Shown: piece after piece, positions 1-7,432 of the stretch | Numbering within the stretch: position 1 is the stretch's first letter | Layout of the letters: every line of letters starts with the position of its first letter | Assembly: GCA_964373815.1 (NCBI GenBank) | Contig: CAYJWI010000018.1 | Coordinates: forward strand, 1-18,683 | Reading direction: 5' to 3' | DNA: 18,683 bases | From: UBA10205 sp964373815 | Lineage (GTDB): Archaea; Iainarchaeota; Iainarchaeia; Iainarchaeales; Iainarchaeaceae | Translations under genes and position numbers: made by a program | The notes under the pieces: model-generated | Told to the model about the DNA's origin: nothing | What the model saw: the letters and a program-made list of their open reading frames with translations, nothing else | Database searches by the model: none

Positions 1-2
1 CT

Positions 3-242
3 TTCATTTTACTTGGATTTATCTACAATGTCGAAACCGGCTCACTTGAAGCAATCAAAGCGCTTGTGGAAACAAACATGATTTGTAACGGGCATTTTGC
101 CCAACTTCATCTCGTTGAGGAAATCAAGCACGAAAAATTGGCCAATGAAATTAAAACCATCATCTTGCAATCCCCATACAGGGAAAGATTTATTCAGGGA
201 TGCGATTTACACGATCGATTGTATGAAGAGATGGTAGTGTAA
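3..242 (+). CDS. C-terminal end of an unassigned protein (5' end outside window)
   Basis: An open frame runs from the window edge to a TAA at 240-242 and encodes about 79 residues. It begins with a hydrophobic strand followed by GFIYNVETGSLEAI and ends in a charged, helix-like tail with three Cys. The first strand loosely recalls the closing strand of beta-carbonic anhydrases (pattern G-x-I/V-Y-D/N-x-x-T-G), but the 60-residue tail does not fit that family's usual end, so no function is assigned. The first 240 bases look AT-richer than the gene-dense region further right; the first 60 bases are 22/60 G+C. No start is visible. The reading frame is moderately sure because nothing else explains this stretch. 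Confidence 0.5.
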   Translation, partial: FILLGFIYNVETGSLEAIKALVETNMICNGHFAQLHLVEEIKHEKLANEIKTIILQSPYRERFIQGCDLHDRLYEEMVV

Positions 243-300
243 TTGTTGTTGTCCTACACCACAACTCGCACTTAATTCTTCCGGGCGGCCCAGCCAATAT

Positions 301-651
301 ATGGCGATTTACTATTACCTGCCGGCCATTGCCTCAATTTTGATTGGGACAACGATTAACCTTTTTCTGACATGGGTGCTTGGGAACAAGTACGCGAGTG
401 TCCAGAGGGCGTTCATTTTCACGCTCTCAAAATTCTCCCTTCTTTCATTTTTATGGACTTATTTTTCATTTTACGAGTACTGGGTGGTATTGCTCCTCAT
501 CGGGTACTATCTTCTATTTGCAAGGATATACCACGTAAAATCTTTTTCAAGGGGGTTAAGGTTCCTATTCCTTAGCACGGTATTCAGCATGTCCTCGCGG
601 CTCGTCCTTATTGGCCCGGTTGCGGATTACATGTCGGTATTTATCTATTAG
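301..651 (+). CDS. Small hypothetical membrane protein, about four TM segments
   Basis: This 116-residue protein is mostly hydrophobic. Likely membrane helices lie at about residues 5-27, 40-58, 61-76 and 86-112, separated by short loops with Lys/Arg (NKYASVQR, KSFSRGLR). It has no catalytic motif, no signal peptide distinct from the first helix, and no family I recognise. ATG at 301 is the natural start, since the hydrophobic segment begins at once. A weak TATA-like CTTAATT at about 270-276 would suit a leaderless message, and no Shine-Dalgarno sequence is visible. It stands alone between the gene fragment at the left edge and the convergent cupin gene. Function unknown. Confidence 0.6.
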   Translation: MAIYYYLPAIASILIGTTINLFLTWVLGNKYASVQRAFIFTLSKFSLLSFLWTYFSFYEYWVVLLLIGYYLLFARIYHVKSFSRGLRFLFLSTVFSMSSRLVLIGPVADYMSVFIY

Positions 652-707
652 GCCCTTGCGTACTTTTCCCCGCGAGGCCAGATTGCGCAAGTCATTCCGG
701 CAATGTT

Positions 708-1055
708 TTAGGGTTTTACCCTTCCGTACTTGTCCTCATACCTTTTGATGTCAAGCTCATTGAAGTGCCCGAACGAGACCTCGAGGAAGCGCGCTTTTTT
801 GGACGCGAGCATCCGATGCTTCGCCCTGCGCGGAACAATAACCACTTTTCCTTTTGCAAGCTTTTTTTTCTTCCCGTTGATTATGGCCGTAAGGCCGGAA
901 TCGAGCGCAACCCAGAGCTCTTCCCTTCTCCTGTGTGACTGCAGGGAAAGCACGCCGCCTTTGTTCACGGTGATTATCTTGACTGTGGCTTTCTCATTCG
1001 TCGCGAATTCCTCGAATTTGCCCCACGGCTTGCGGACTGTTTTTGGCTTTTTCAT
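708..1055 (-). CDS. Cupin protein, type II phosphomannose isomerase-like
   Basis: A 115-residue single-domain cupin resembling the C-terminal isomerase domain of bifunctional ManC/GMP enzymes. It opens with the family's KPWGKFEEF block, followed by the barrel motif SLQSHRRREELW at residues 37-48 and the second motif VPRRAKHRM at 74-82, and ends with the family-like FGHFNELDIKRYEDKYGR. Of the four expected metal ligands, His41, Glu46 and His80 are present; the second His of the HxH pair aligns with Arg43. It may therefore bind metal weakly, or be a sugar-phosphate-binding cupin rather than a proven isomerase. The family is clear, the activity is inferred. The gene is divergent from the Yip1-like gene, and its ATG lies 28 nt from a TATA box centred at 1083, suggesting a leaderless mRNA. 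Confidence 0.8.
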   Translation of the reverse strand: MKKPKTVRKPWGKFEEFATNEKATVKIITVNKGGVLSLQSHRRREELWVALDSGLTAIINGKKKKLAKGKVVIVPRRAKHRMLASKKARFLEVSFGHFNELDIKRYEDKYGRVKP

Positions 1056-1077
1056 AGCTTAAGGTTGGCTGTAAATC

Positions 1078-1088
1078 TTTATATATTG
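1078..1088. promoter_or_regulatory. Shared bidirectional TATA box
   Basis: CTTTATATATT on the plus strand reads AATATATAAAG on the minus strand. It sits in the middle of the 53-bp gap between two divergent genes, about 26 nt from the plus-strand ATG (1109) and about 28 nt from the minus-strand ATG (1055). Both distances match the archaeal TATA-to-start spacing of leaderless transcripts. No second TATA-like stretch exists in the gap. Confidence 0.65.
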
Positions 1089-1108
1089 TTTCAGTCAAGG
1101 TTGGTACA

Positions 1109-1732
1109 ATGTTGAATCCAAAGGAACTGCTGGACATTTTTACGGGCAGAACCCCTATTGAAAGCTTCGCGCGCAGGGACATAAAGATTACTGATTCGCT
1201 CATAACTTTCGCCGTGGTTTTCTGCGGAGTCGCGGTCCTGCTCGCTGGAGAATATTTCCTTTTCAGGGGTGCTTCGCTTCTCCTCTCCAAAGCTGACCTG
1301 CAGGCATCCATTATAGAGTTGCTTATAATAGCCTTTGGCTCGCTCGTGCTCATCCCTGTAGGCTTCGTTTTCCACGTGGTTTTTGCCTATGCCTGGGGTG
1401 CCTTCCACTGGTTCATCGCAACAAAACTCGCAAAGTCCCATGAAAAGCTGAATGATTTCAATGCATCGGTAATTGCGCTGTTTGCATCAGCAAGGCTCAT
1501 GCAGGGGCTTGTATTCCTTGTGCCAGTGGTAGGGTGGATTGCTGCCGCGCTCTTCCAGGTTTACAGTGTGGTGCTGATGTTCAAGTTCGTGAAGGCGAGG
1601 TTCTCACTTTCGAACGCCCAGTCGGCGATAGTGATTTTCATACCGCTAAACATCATAATGCTTTTCCTGCTCCTCGTCTCGATAATAGGCTCTGTGGCAA
1701 TCCTCGGCCCACGGTTCCTTGTGAGTGCATGA
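1109..1732 (+). CDS. Yip1-domain-like integral membrane protein
   Basis: A 207-residue protein with a short charged N-terminal segment (NPKELLDIFTGR; residues 2-28) followed by about five hydrophobic segments, near residues 29-55, 66-98, 120-132, 135-160 and 170-203. This layout (an amphipathic start containing a P/F/R-rich element, then a five-helix bundle) is that of archaeal and bacterial YIP1-family proteins, whose role in prokaryotes is not established. The assignment rests on overall pattern, not a diagnostic motif. ATG at 1109 is supported by the TATA box about 26 nt upstream; AAGGTTGGT just before the start could also act as a weak ribosome site. It is divergent from the cupin gene and convergent with the gene at 1743-2231, only 10 bp away. 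Confidence 0.65.
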   Translation: MLNPKELLDIFTGRTPIESFARRDIKITDSLITFAVVFCGVAVLLAGEYFLFRGASLLLSKADLQASIIELLIIAFGSLVLIPVGFVFHVVFAYAWGAFHWFIATKLAKSHEKLNDFNASVIALFASARLMQGLVFLVPVVGWIAAALFQVYSVVLMFKFVKARFSLSNAQSAIVIFIPLNIIMLFLLLVSIIGSVAILGPRFLVSA

Positions 1733-1742
1733 ACGATTATGG

Positions 1743-2231
1743 TTATTTCACTTGGTAGCCTCTTTTGTGCAGCAACTCATTGATTTGGTGCCCTTTGTCA
1801 GGGTCTAACAGCGTAATTTCGTCTGCCACCATCTTCATGCGCCTTAACCTTGCTTCACTGACTTTCTCATCTGCAGGCGGAAGCTCTCCAATTTTTTTTA
1901 TAACCTCTTGCAGAACTCTCTTTGCCAGCCCGTTCCTATATGCCTGTGACTTCACGAATCTCGTGTGCCCCGTATTTCCTTTTAGTTCTACAAGACGATC
2001 ATCAAGGTAATTAGCAAAGCCTCTTTTAGACAGTATTTTTCCTTTCTGGTCCGCATTCGGATCGAGGAGTTCAAGCAACCTCTCTGTTATGATTCCTGCC
2101 TCGTTTTCCAAATGCAGGCTCTCCAATCTGGCAATTTCCAGCATTCTTTTTTTCCCAGAAAGCCCCATTCTTCTCGGAATTTCAGGCGGCGGTTTATGCT
2201 GATGCATAAAAAAAGATTGTTTGCTGGGCAT
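1743..2231 (-). CDS. Hypothetical soluble charged protein
   Basis: This 162-residue protein is hydrophilic, rich in Lys, Arg, Glu and Leu, and predicted mostly helical, without membrane segments, Cys pairs or a motif I recognise. The C-terminal part (residues 115-160) has regularly spaced Leu/Met/Ile and may be a helical hairpin. The gene starts 15 nt after the stop of the NAD(P)HX dehydratase gene on the same strand, with AGGTTT about 4 nt before the ATG, so it is probably the last gene of the gatDE operon. A TTTAAA next to the start could instead be part of a TATA element. It ends 10 bp from the convergent Yip1-like gene. Function unknown. Confidence 0.6.
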   Translation of the reverse strand: MPSKQSFFMHQHKPPPEIPRRMGLSGKKRMLEIARLESLHLENEAGIITERLLELLDPNADQKGKILSKRGFANYLDDRLVELKGNTGHTRFVKSQAYRNGLAKRVLQEVIKKIGELPPADEKVSEARLRRMKMVADEITLLDPDKGHQINELLHKRGYQVK

Positions 2232-2246
2232 TTAAACCTAACTTTT

Positions 2247-3104
2247 TCAGCGCAGGAGCCTTTTCGTCCAGTGCGGCACTTCTTTTACCATGTCAGAGGC
2301 AGTAAACCCGTAGCCCATTTTTTTGCGCAGCGAATCCCCTATTTTTCCGCTCACAAAGGCTGCAGCGCAGGCAGCCTCAAGCGGCTTCGCCCCCAGCGCA
2401 ATGTACGCGGCGCAAAGGCCTGCGAGCACGTCCCCTGTGCCCCCTTTTGTCATCCCCGGGTTGCCGGTTTTGTTGAGGAAGGTTTTTTTGCCATCACTGA
2501 TAATGTCCGTGCTGCCCTTCAGAAGTATGACGCAATTGTGCCTCGCCGCGCACATCCGCACCGCATTGATTTTTTCGGCAAGGGCTTTTCCGTGGAGGGA
2601 AACGCCGGAAAATGTTTCGAACTCCTTTTCGTGCGGGGTGATTATTTCCTTGCCAGAAAGCACCATCCCCGTGCAGGCCCTCAAGGCATCGGCATCCAGC
2701 ACCACTTTTCCAAGAGCTCCTTGCACAAATTTTCGTGCGAGCAGAAGAGTGGTTTTTTCCCTTCCCATCCCAGGCCCTATCAAAGCGGCATCCGAATTTT
2801 GCTCGAGCGCAAGCAGGTGGCGGAGTTGTTTTCTCGAAAAGAATTTTCCGTGGAACTTTTTCACGATTATGTCAGGCGAGTATGTGTTAATTGCCCAGCC
2901 CACCTTTTCAGGCGCGGCAACAGTGCAAAGGTCAGCTCCCGCCCTTAGTGCAGAGTTTGCAGATGAGGCAGCAAGCATCGCGGCGCCGGCAAGACCTTCC
3001 GAGCCTGCTATCACAAGCACTTTGCCGTTTTCGCCCTTGTGCGAACCCTTTTTCCTCGCGGGGAAGTATTTTTTTATTCCGGCCCATGTTACGGCAGAGT
3101 GCAT
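2247..3104 (-). CDS. nnrD: ADP-dependent NAD(P)H-hydrate dehydratase (stand-alone NnrD domain)
   Basis: This protein repairs hydrated NADH/NADPH (the S form) using ADP, as a cytoplasmic ribokinase-fold enzyme. Diagnostic blocks appear in order: VIAGSEGLAGAAMLAASSA at residues 31-49, IGPGMGRE at 109-116, VLDADALRA at 135-143, ITPHEKEF at 155-162, LKGSTDIISDG at 195-205 and the phosphate-binding anion hole NPGMTKGGTGDVLAGL at 215-230, with catalytic Asp225. At 285 residues it lacks the N-terminal NnrE epimerase domain fused in many archaeal and bacterial versions, so the R-epimer would need another protein. The ATG lies 3 nt after the GatE stop, so the gene is in the gatDE operon and probably translationally coupled. 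Confidence 0.92.
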   Translation of the reverse strand: MHSAVTWAGIKKYFPARKKGSHKGENGKVLVIAGSEGLAGAAMLAASSANSALRAGADLCTVAAPEKVGWAINTYSPDIIVKKFHGKFFSRKQLRHLLALEQNSDAALIGPGMGREKTTLLLARKFVQGALGKVVLDADALRACTGMVLSGKEIITPHEKEFETFSGVSLHGKALAEKINAVRMCAARHNCVILLKGSTDIISDGKKTFLNKTGNPGMTKGGTGDVLAGLCAAYIALGAKPLEAACAAAFVSGKIGDSLRKKMGYGFTASDMVKEVPHWTKRLLR

Positions 3105-3107
3105 GCT

Positions 3108-5027
3108 CTACACTTTCTTTGCAAGCCCTTTTCGCAGCGCATCGCTTATTTCCTTTCCGGACGCCCTGCCGCGCAGCTCTTTCATCGCATCGCCCATGAG
3201 CGCGGAGAAAGCCCTCTCGCCTTCGGCCTTTATGAGCGCGGAGTTCCTCTCGATTACCTGCGCTACAACCTGCGAAACGGCGCTCTTCCCCGCGCTCTGC
3301 GTGCCTTTACGCGCAAGCAGCTGGTCAATCCCAAGCCCGGGGTTTTTGCATTTTTCAATTATGAGCTCTTTTTGTATTTCCTTCGCAACCTTTCCGCTGT
3401 TTATTGCGGATATGAATTCCTCGAGCGCTTTCGCGTCCAGGTTCCGTGCCGTGGCCCCTTCCTGCTTTGCCGCGGCAGGGGCTTCGAGCTCGCGCCTCGC
3501 CTCTACAAGCCCCTCGAGCAAAAACACGGCGGTCTTTTTCGCATCAGCGCCGCCCATCACGGCTTTTTCGAAAAGCTTCGCGTAATTGCTAAGCTTCATT
3601 TCATCAATATGCTTTTCATTAAGCCCCCATTTTGCGTAAAGCTTTTCCCTCTCCTCAAGGCTTCTTGGCAGGCTTTGCCTGATTTTCTGCAAAAGGTTCG
3701 TGTCCGCGACAATCGTTTCGAGGTCGGTTTCAGGGTACATCCTCGCAGCCCCGGGAAGCGGCCTTAAATATTCAGTGTTGCCGTCCTCGAGCGCGCCCCT
3801 TGTCTCTTCCGGAACGCCGTCAAGGCACTGGACTGCCCTTTCGCATACCGCTCTGAGTGCGGAGAGTGCCTTTTCCTTCTGCCCAGCGACAATTACGAAA
3901 GCGTCATCCTTCGAGCAGCCGAGCTCGGTTTCCATTTCGATTATTTCCTTCTCATTTATCCCGTAATTAGGCATCTCGTCGCTGTGGAATATCCCTCGCA
4001 GGCCTGCCCTTTTCTTCACCTGGTCCGCGAATTCGGTCCCTACCCTTCTGCCGGGCTGTATCTCGAAACCGGCGAGCCCAGAGAATTTTTCAAGCCTTAT
4101 CCCGAAAATGCTTTCCCCTTTTGCGAGCGAATTTTTGAGTATTTTCGACTCCGTGCTCTTGAAGACATGGGTTATGTTTTTTGGCTCGGAGTAAAGGGCT
4201 GTCTTGGTAACCCCCCTCCCTGCAAGTTCCTGCTTTAGTTCGAGCAGGCGCAGCTGCCTTCCTACTTCCCTTCGCACATATTCATCTATTAGTTCAAGTT
4301 CCTGCACGCCCTTTATCTCGACCCTCGCACCTCCCCTTATGGAGACGTTTAGGTCCTGCCTTATGGAACCGAGCCCTCTGCGCGCCTTTCCCGTCAGCCT
4401 GAAGACATTCCCTATCGCGCGCGCGACTTCCTTTGCTTCCTCTGGGCTCGCGATTGTCGGCTCTGTTGCGAGCTCTATTAGCGCAATGCCGAGCCTGTCG
4501 AGCCGATAAGTGATGTTTTCATTTGTCCTCTCCATGGGCCTTGCGGAATCTTCCTCGAGCACGAGCGTTTGTATCCCAATGCCTTTCTGCTTTGCATTGA
4601 CCATTCCGCCTGTTGCAACCAGCATCGTGCGCTGGAACCCGGAAGTATTGCTGCCGTCAATCACGTTTTTCCTCATCACGAACATTTCATCTAGTATGTT
4701 GCAGCCGCACATCAGCGCAACCTCGAGTACCGCCCCCAGGGCTTCTCTGTCTACGTCCTGCGGAGGCTCCTCGTCAAGCTCGACTAGCGAAACCGTGTCG
4801 CGGTAGCCTTCATAAATGTAGTGCAGCCCCTTCTCGAAAGCCTCAAGCGCGGCCCTGTCGTGCTCCCCTAACTCGGAAACAACCGGCCTTAGCCTTCTCT
4901 TCACCTTGAAGTGCGGCTTGTCTTCGCGCAGGGCCGAAGGCGTCCTTGAGAACAGTTTGCCGGTGTCAAGCTGCTGGTGGCACTCGAGCCCGCACTTCAA
5001 CCCAAGCGCCTTGTAGTCGTATTCCAT
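3108..5027 (-). CDS. gatE: Glutamyl-tRNA(Gln) amidotransferase subunit E
   Basis: GatE is the kinase/transamidase half of the archaeal GatDE complex. It phosphorylates Glu on Glu-tRNA(Gln) and accepts ammonia from GatD to make Gln-tRNA(Gln). At 639 residues it has the usual length. The N-terminal GatB/E core opens with LGLKCGLECHQQLDTGKLF (residues 8-26) and contains GSNTSGFQRT, RPMERTNENITYRLDRLGI and SIRQDLNVSI. A GAD-type insertion follows at about 290-400 (GIFHSDEMPNYG), then a helical linker with PLPGAARMYPETDLE, and a C-terminal YqeY tail at about 500-635 (GDAMKELRGRASGKEISDALRKGL). The ATG follows the GatD stop with no gap, so the two subunits should be made in step. Confidence 0.96.
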   Translation of the reverse strand: MEYDYKALGLKCGLECHQQLDTGKLFSRTPSALREDKPHFKVKRRLRPVVSELGEHDRAALEAFEKGLHYIYEGYRDTVSLVELDEEPPQDVDREALGAVLEVALMCGCNILDEMFVMRKNVIDGSNTSGFQRTMLVATGGMVNAKQKGIGIQTLVLEEDSARPMERTNENITYRLDRLGIALIELATEPTIASPEEAKEVARAIGNVFRLTGKARRGLGSIRQDLNVSIRGGARVEIKGVQELELIDEYVRREVGRQLRLLELKQELAGRGVTKTALYSEPKNITHVFKSTESKILKNSLAKGESIFGIRLEKFSGLAGFEIQPGRRVGTEFADQVKKRAGLRGIFHSDEMPNYGINEKEIIEMETELGCSKDDAFVIVAGQKEKALSALRAVCERAVQCLDGVPEETRGALEDGNTEYLRPLPGAARMYPETDLETIVADTNLLQKIRQSLPRSLEEREKLYAKWGLNEKHIDEMKLSNYAKLFEKAVMGGADAKKTAVFLLEGLVEARRELEAPAAAKQEGATARNLDAKALEEFISAINSGKVAKEIQKELIIEKCKNPGLGIDQLLARKGTQSAGKSAVSQVVAQVIERNSALIKAEGERAFSALMGDAMKELRGRASGKEISDALRKGLAKKV

Positions 5028-6368
5028 TTAACCAACCAGCCTCGTGAATTCGCTTATCTCCCCGCGCAGGTTCTTTCCCACCAATTCCCTCGCTTTTTCT
5101 TTCGGGTAGTTGCCGAGCAGCCATGAAAGTTTTATGAATGCTGTTTCAGCAGTCATGTCCTCGCCGCAAACCACGCCCATCCTGAGAAGGTAGGTCGCGG
5201 GCGTGTAAACGTGCATCTGTGCCCTGCCGAAAATCGTCTGGCTTGCCATGACGGCAATGCAGCCGCTTTTGCATATTTTTTTTATTGTTTCAAAAATTTT
5301 CCTGTTGGGTTTGCTGTTCTTATCGCTCACTTCTATCCCTATCTGCCCGAGGCCTGTCCCCTCAATGACAAGCCCTTTGTACTTTTTTTTCAGGATGAAA
5401 TCGAACTGCTCCGGGTGCATGTTCGGGTAGGCTTTTACCATCGCCACCCTGTTCTCCATTTTCGGGAAGACTACAAGTTTTTTGGAAGGGTCTTTCCTTG
5501 TGTAATCCTTTTTCACGAACTCTATTTCCCTTGTCTCGAAGTTTACTCTTGCGATGGGTGTATCATTTACCGGCTTGAAAGCATCGCGCCTGCTTGAATG
5601 CAGTTTCCTTGTCTTGCACGCTGGCAGTATGGCGCAGTAATCGTCATTGGTGGATTCGTGCATGCAGATGCCTACCCCCACAAAATCGGTTTTTGCGATG
5701 AACTCTGATGCGCACACTAGGTTCATTGCGGCATCATTGCTCCCCCTATCAGTGCTCCTCTGCGAGCCCACAAGTATTACCGGAACCTGCACGTTTTCGA
5801 GCATGAATGCGAGTGCTGCGGAAGTGTAGTGCATTGTGTCTGTCCCATGCGGCAGGAGTATCCCTTTCACGGATTTGTCCCTGCACACTTGCGCAATTTC
5901 CTTTGCGATGAGGCTGTAGTGCTCTATCCTCATGTTTTCGGAGGCAATCTGGGTTATCTTCTTTGTCTTGAAGTTTGCAACCTCCCGCACTTCAGGGAAC
6001 ATTTCAAGCAGGTCTTCGGGGCCAAAGCCTGCAGTGACAGAGCCTGTCCTGTAATCTATCTTGCTTGCAATTGTCCCACCTATGTGAAGTATCTGTATTG
6101 TGGGGAGGCTTGGGTTGAAAGGGAAAATTTTATTTTTTTTTGCAGTGGCAGGCGGCTGTGGCAGCCTCTCTACTTTTTTTATTTTTTCAAAGGCAATGCC
6201 AATGTTGTACCCGCTTTTGAGCTTGAGTGCTAGGCAATCCTTCCTTTCAAGCAAAGCCTGTGGCAGGATGCTGCCCTCAAAAATGCCGGAGGATGCCTGC
6301 AGGCTTACATATCCGCCTTCCTTCAATTTGTGCTTCTTGAGGAATTTTGCATAATCCAAGGGCATCAC
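5028..6368 (-). CDS. gatD: Glutamyl-tRNA(Gln) amidotransferase subunit D (asparaginase-type)
   Basis: GatD releases ammonia from Gln or Asn for GatE. Residues 1-70 form the GatD-specific N-terminal beta domain (YVSLQASSGIFEGSILP), followed by an asparaginase I fold from about residue 88. All catalytic positions are intact: nucleophile Thr99 in IGGTIAS, Thr176-Asp177 in HGTDTM, and Lys255 in TRKLHSSRRDAF. GSQRSTDRGSNDAAMN (201-216) completes the pocket. Two starts are possible: GTG at 6368 (4-nt overlap with the preceding stop) or ATG at 6365 (TGATG, 1-nt overlap). GGAAAGGAAAG lies just upstream of either, and I slightly favour the ATG. It follows an asparaginase-like paralogue and precedes gatE directly. 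Confidence 0.96.
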   Translation of the reverse strand: MMPLDYAKFLKKHKLKEGGYVSLQASSGIFEGSILPQALLERKDCLALKLKSGYNIGIAFEKIKKVERLPQPPATAKKNKIFPFNPSLPTIQILHIGGTIASKIDYRTGSVTAGFGPEDLLEMFPEVREVANFKTKKITQIASENMRIEHYSLIAKEIAQVCRDKSVKGILLPHGTDTMHYTSAALAFMLENVQVPVILVGSQRSTDRGSNDAAMNLVCASEFIAKTDFVGVGICMHESTNDDYCAILPACKTRKLHSSRRDAFKPVNDTPIARVNFETREIEFVKKDYTRKDPSKKLVVFPKMENRVAMVKAYPNMHPEQFDFILKKKYKGLVIEGTGLGQIGIEVSDKNSKPNRKIFETIKKICKSGCIAVMASQTIFGRAQMHVYTPATYLLRMGVVCGEDMTAETAFIKLSWLLGNYPKEKARELVGKNLRGEISEFTRLVG

Positions 6369-7393
6369 TTTCCTTTCCCGAATTCGGTTATTTCGCCGAC
6401 ATAATTCCTCTGCATCATCCTCTTAATCTCGCCCATCTCATGCGTCTGGCCAAGCACCCACATGAGCTTCACGTAAGCCGTTTCCGTTATCATGTCATAG
6501 GCAGGGATTGCCTTGAGCCCCTTTATCCTGGTGCCTGTTTCTGCTTCATAAAGGCTTTGCCAGCTGCTCCCCAAAGAACAATCGCTCGTAATAATCACAG
6601 GAACGTTCTTTTTCCTCGCATATCCTATTGCCTCCTTAATTGAATTGTTCAAAGTGGGCAGCAGGCCGAGGCCGTAACCTTCAAGGACAATCCCTTTGAT
6701 GCCCTTGTCGACAAGCCCGTTTATGATTGCAGTGTCAAACCCCGGGTAGGCCTTGAGAATTGCGACCCTTGTTTCAAGCTTGTTGTATAGCACAGGCTTT
6801 TCCTTGGACCTTTTCCTGTATGGGACATTGAACTTTGGCGAATATTCTATGGTGCCAAGCTGGTCTGCGCCCGTGCTTTCAAACCCGCTGAAATCAGTCG
6901 CATTCACCCTCCTTGCCCTAGTGCCCCTTATTATTTTCCGGTTGAACACGATTACTGTTTCCCCAAGGTCTGAATTGGCGGCAACCACTATTGCCGTCCT
7001 TGTGTTGATCCTTGCATCGGTTGTCGGCTCGCCCGGGTCTACCTGCGAGCCCGTGAAAACAATCGGCATGTTGATGTTCTGTATGAGGAAAGAGATCGCG
7101 GAGGCGGCGTAGGGCATCGTGTCTGTGCCCATTGTTATCACCACGCCGTCATAATCCTTCATTTTGTAGTAAATAGTGTTTGCAAGCGTGAGCCAGTGCT
7201 GTGGCATCATGTCCGCACTATCCATCCTGAAAATGTTTGCAGTGTCAATTTCGAAGCTGTCCTGTATTCCAGAAACCCTTTTCAGGACTTCCCCCTGCTC
7301 AAGCTCGCCGTATTTTAAGCGCCCATTCTCCATTTTTGCCCCGATTGCGCCTCCCATGCCTATGACAAGTATTTTGGGTTTCCTGCGGGCCAT
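6365..7393 (-). CDS. Asparaginase I/GatD-family protein, probably non-catalytic
   Basis: A 342-residue protein with the full asparaginase I fold but no GatD N-terminal domain. Conserved scaffold motifs are present: MDSADMMPQHW (residues 57-67), MGTDTMPYAA (88-97), FTGSQVDPGEPTTDARIN (113-130) and RGTRARRVNATDF (156-168). Key residues are changed. The nucleophilic Thr of the GGTIA motif is Ala16 (GMGGAIGAK), the catalytic Lys is Arg162, and the His of HGTDTM is Met88; Thr90-Asp91 remain. By family knowledge, loss of the Thr and Lys should abolish amide hydrolysis, so I infer a binding, structural or regulatory role rather than L-asparaginase activity. It is the first gene of the gatD-gatE operon and overlaps gatD by 1-4 nt. 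A TATA-like element about 27 nt before the ATG suggests a leaderless transcript. Confidence 0.85.
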   Translation of the reverse strand: MARRKPKILVIGMGGAIGAKMENGRLKYGELEQGEVLKRVSGIQDSFEIDTANIFRMDSADMMPQHWLTLANTIYYKMKDYDGVVITMGTDTMPYAASAISFLIQNINMPIVFTGSQVDPGEPTTDARINTRTAIVVAANSDLGETVIVFNRKIIRGTRARRVNATDFSGFESTGADQLGTIEYSPKFNVPYRKRSKEKPVLYNKLETRVAILKAYPGFDTAIINGLVDKGIKGIVLEGYGLGLLPTLNNSIKEAIGYARKKNVPVIITSDCSLGSSWQSLYEAETGTRIKGLKAIPAYDMITETAYVKLMWVLGQTHEMGEIKRMMQRNYVGEITEFGKGK

Positions 7394-7414
7394 GCAGATA
7401 ACTGGGCAAGGCTC

Positions 7415-7426
7415 TTTTTTTATTAG
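7415..7426 (-). promoter_or_regulatory. TATA-like promoter of the asparaginase-gatDE operon
   Basis: The plus strand carries a run of T followed by ATTAG, read on the minus strand as CTAATAAAAAAA. It is centred about 27 nt upstream of the ATG at 7393, as expected for a leaderless archaeal mRNA. The whole divergent gap is only 39 bp, so the same AT-rich stretch may also serve the FBPase gene if that gene starts a little downstream of its first ATG. Confidence 0.45.
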
Positions 7427-7432
7427 TTTCTA

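Noticed and set aside
3..242. Naming the left-edge fragment a beta-carbonic anhydrase
   Set aside because: Only one strand resembles that family and the long helical tail does not; the metal-binding half is outside the window.
2112..2948. A 278-codon plus-strand open frame
   Set aside because: Antisense to the NnrD gene, which has all its family motifs; the shadow is His/Phe/Arg-rich without family features.
2323..3585. A 420-codon plus-strand open frame
   Set aside because: It lies antisense across the well-identified NnrD and GatE genes, is Ser/Ala/Pro/Phe-rich as expected of an antisense shadow, and has no recognisable domain.
6365..7393. Calling this gene an active L-asparaginase
   Set aside because: The nucleophilic Thr and the catalytic Lys are both replaced, so only the family is claimed, not the activity.
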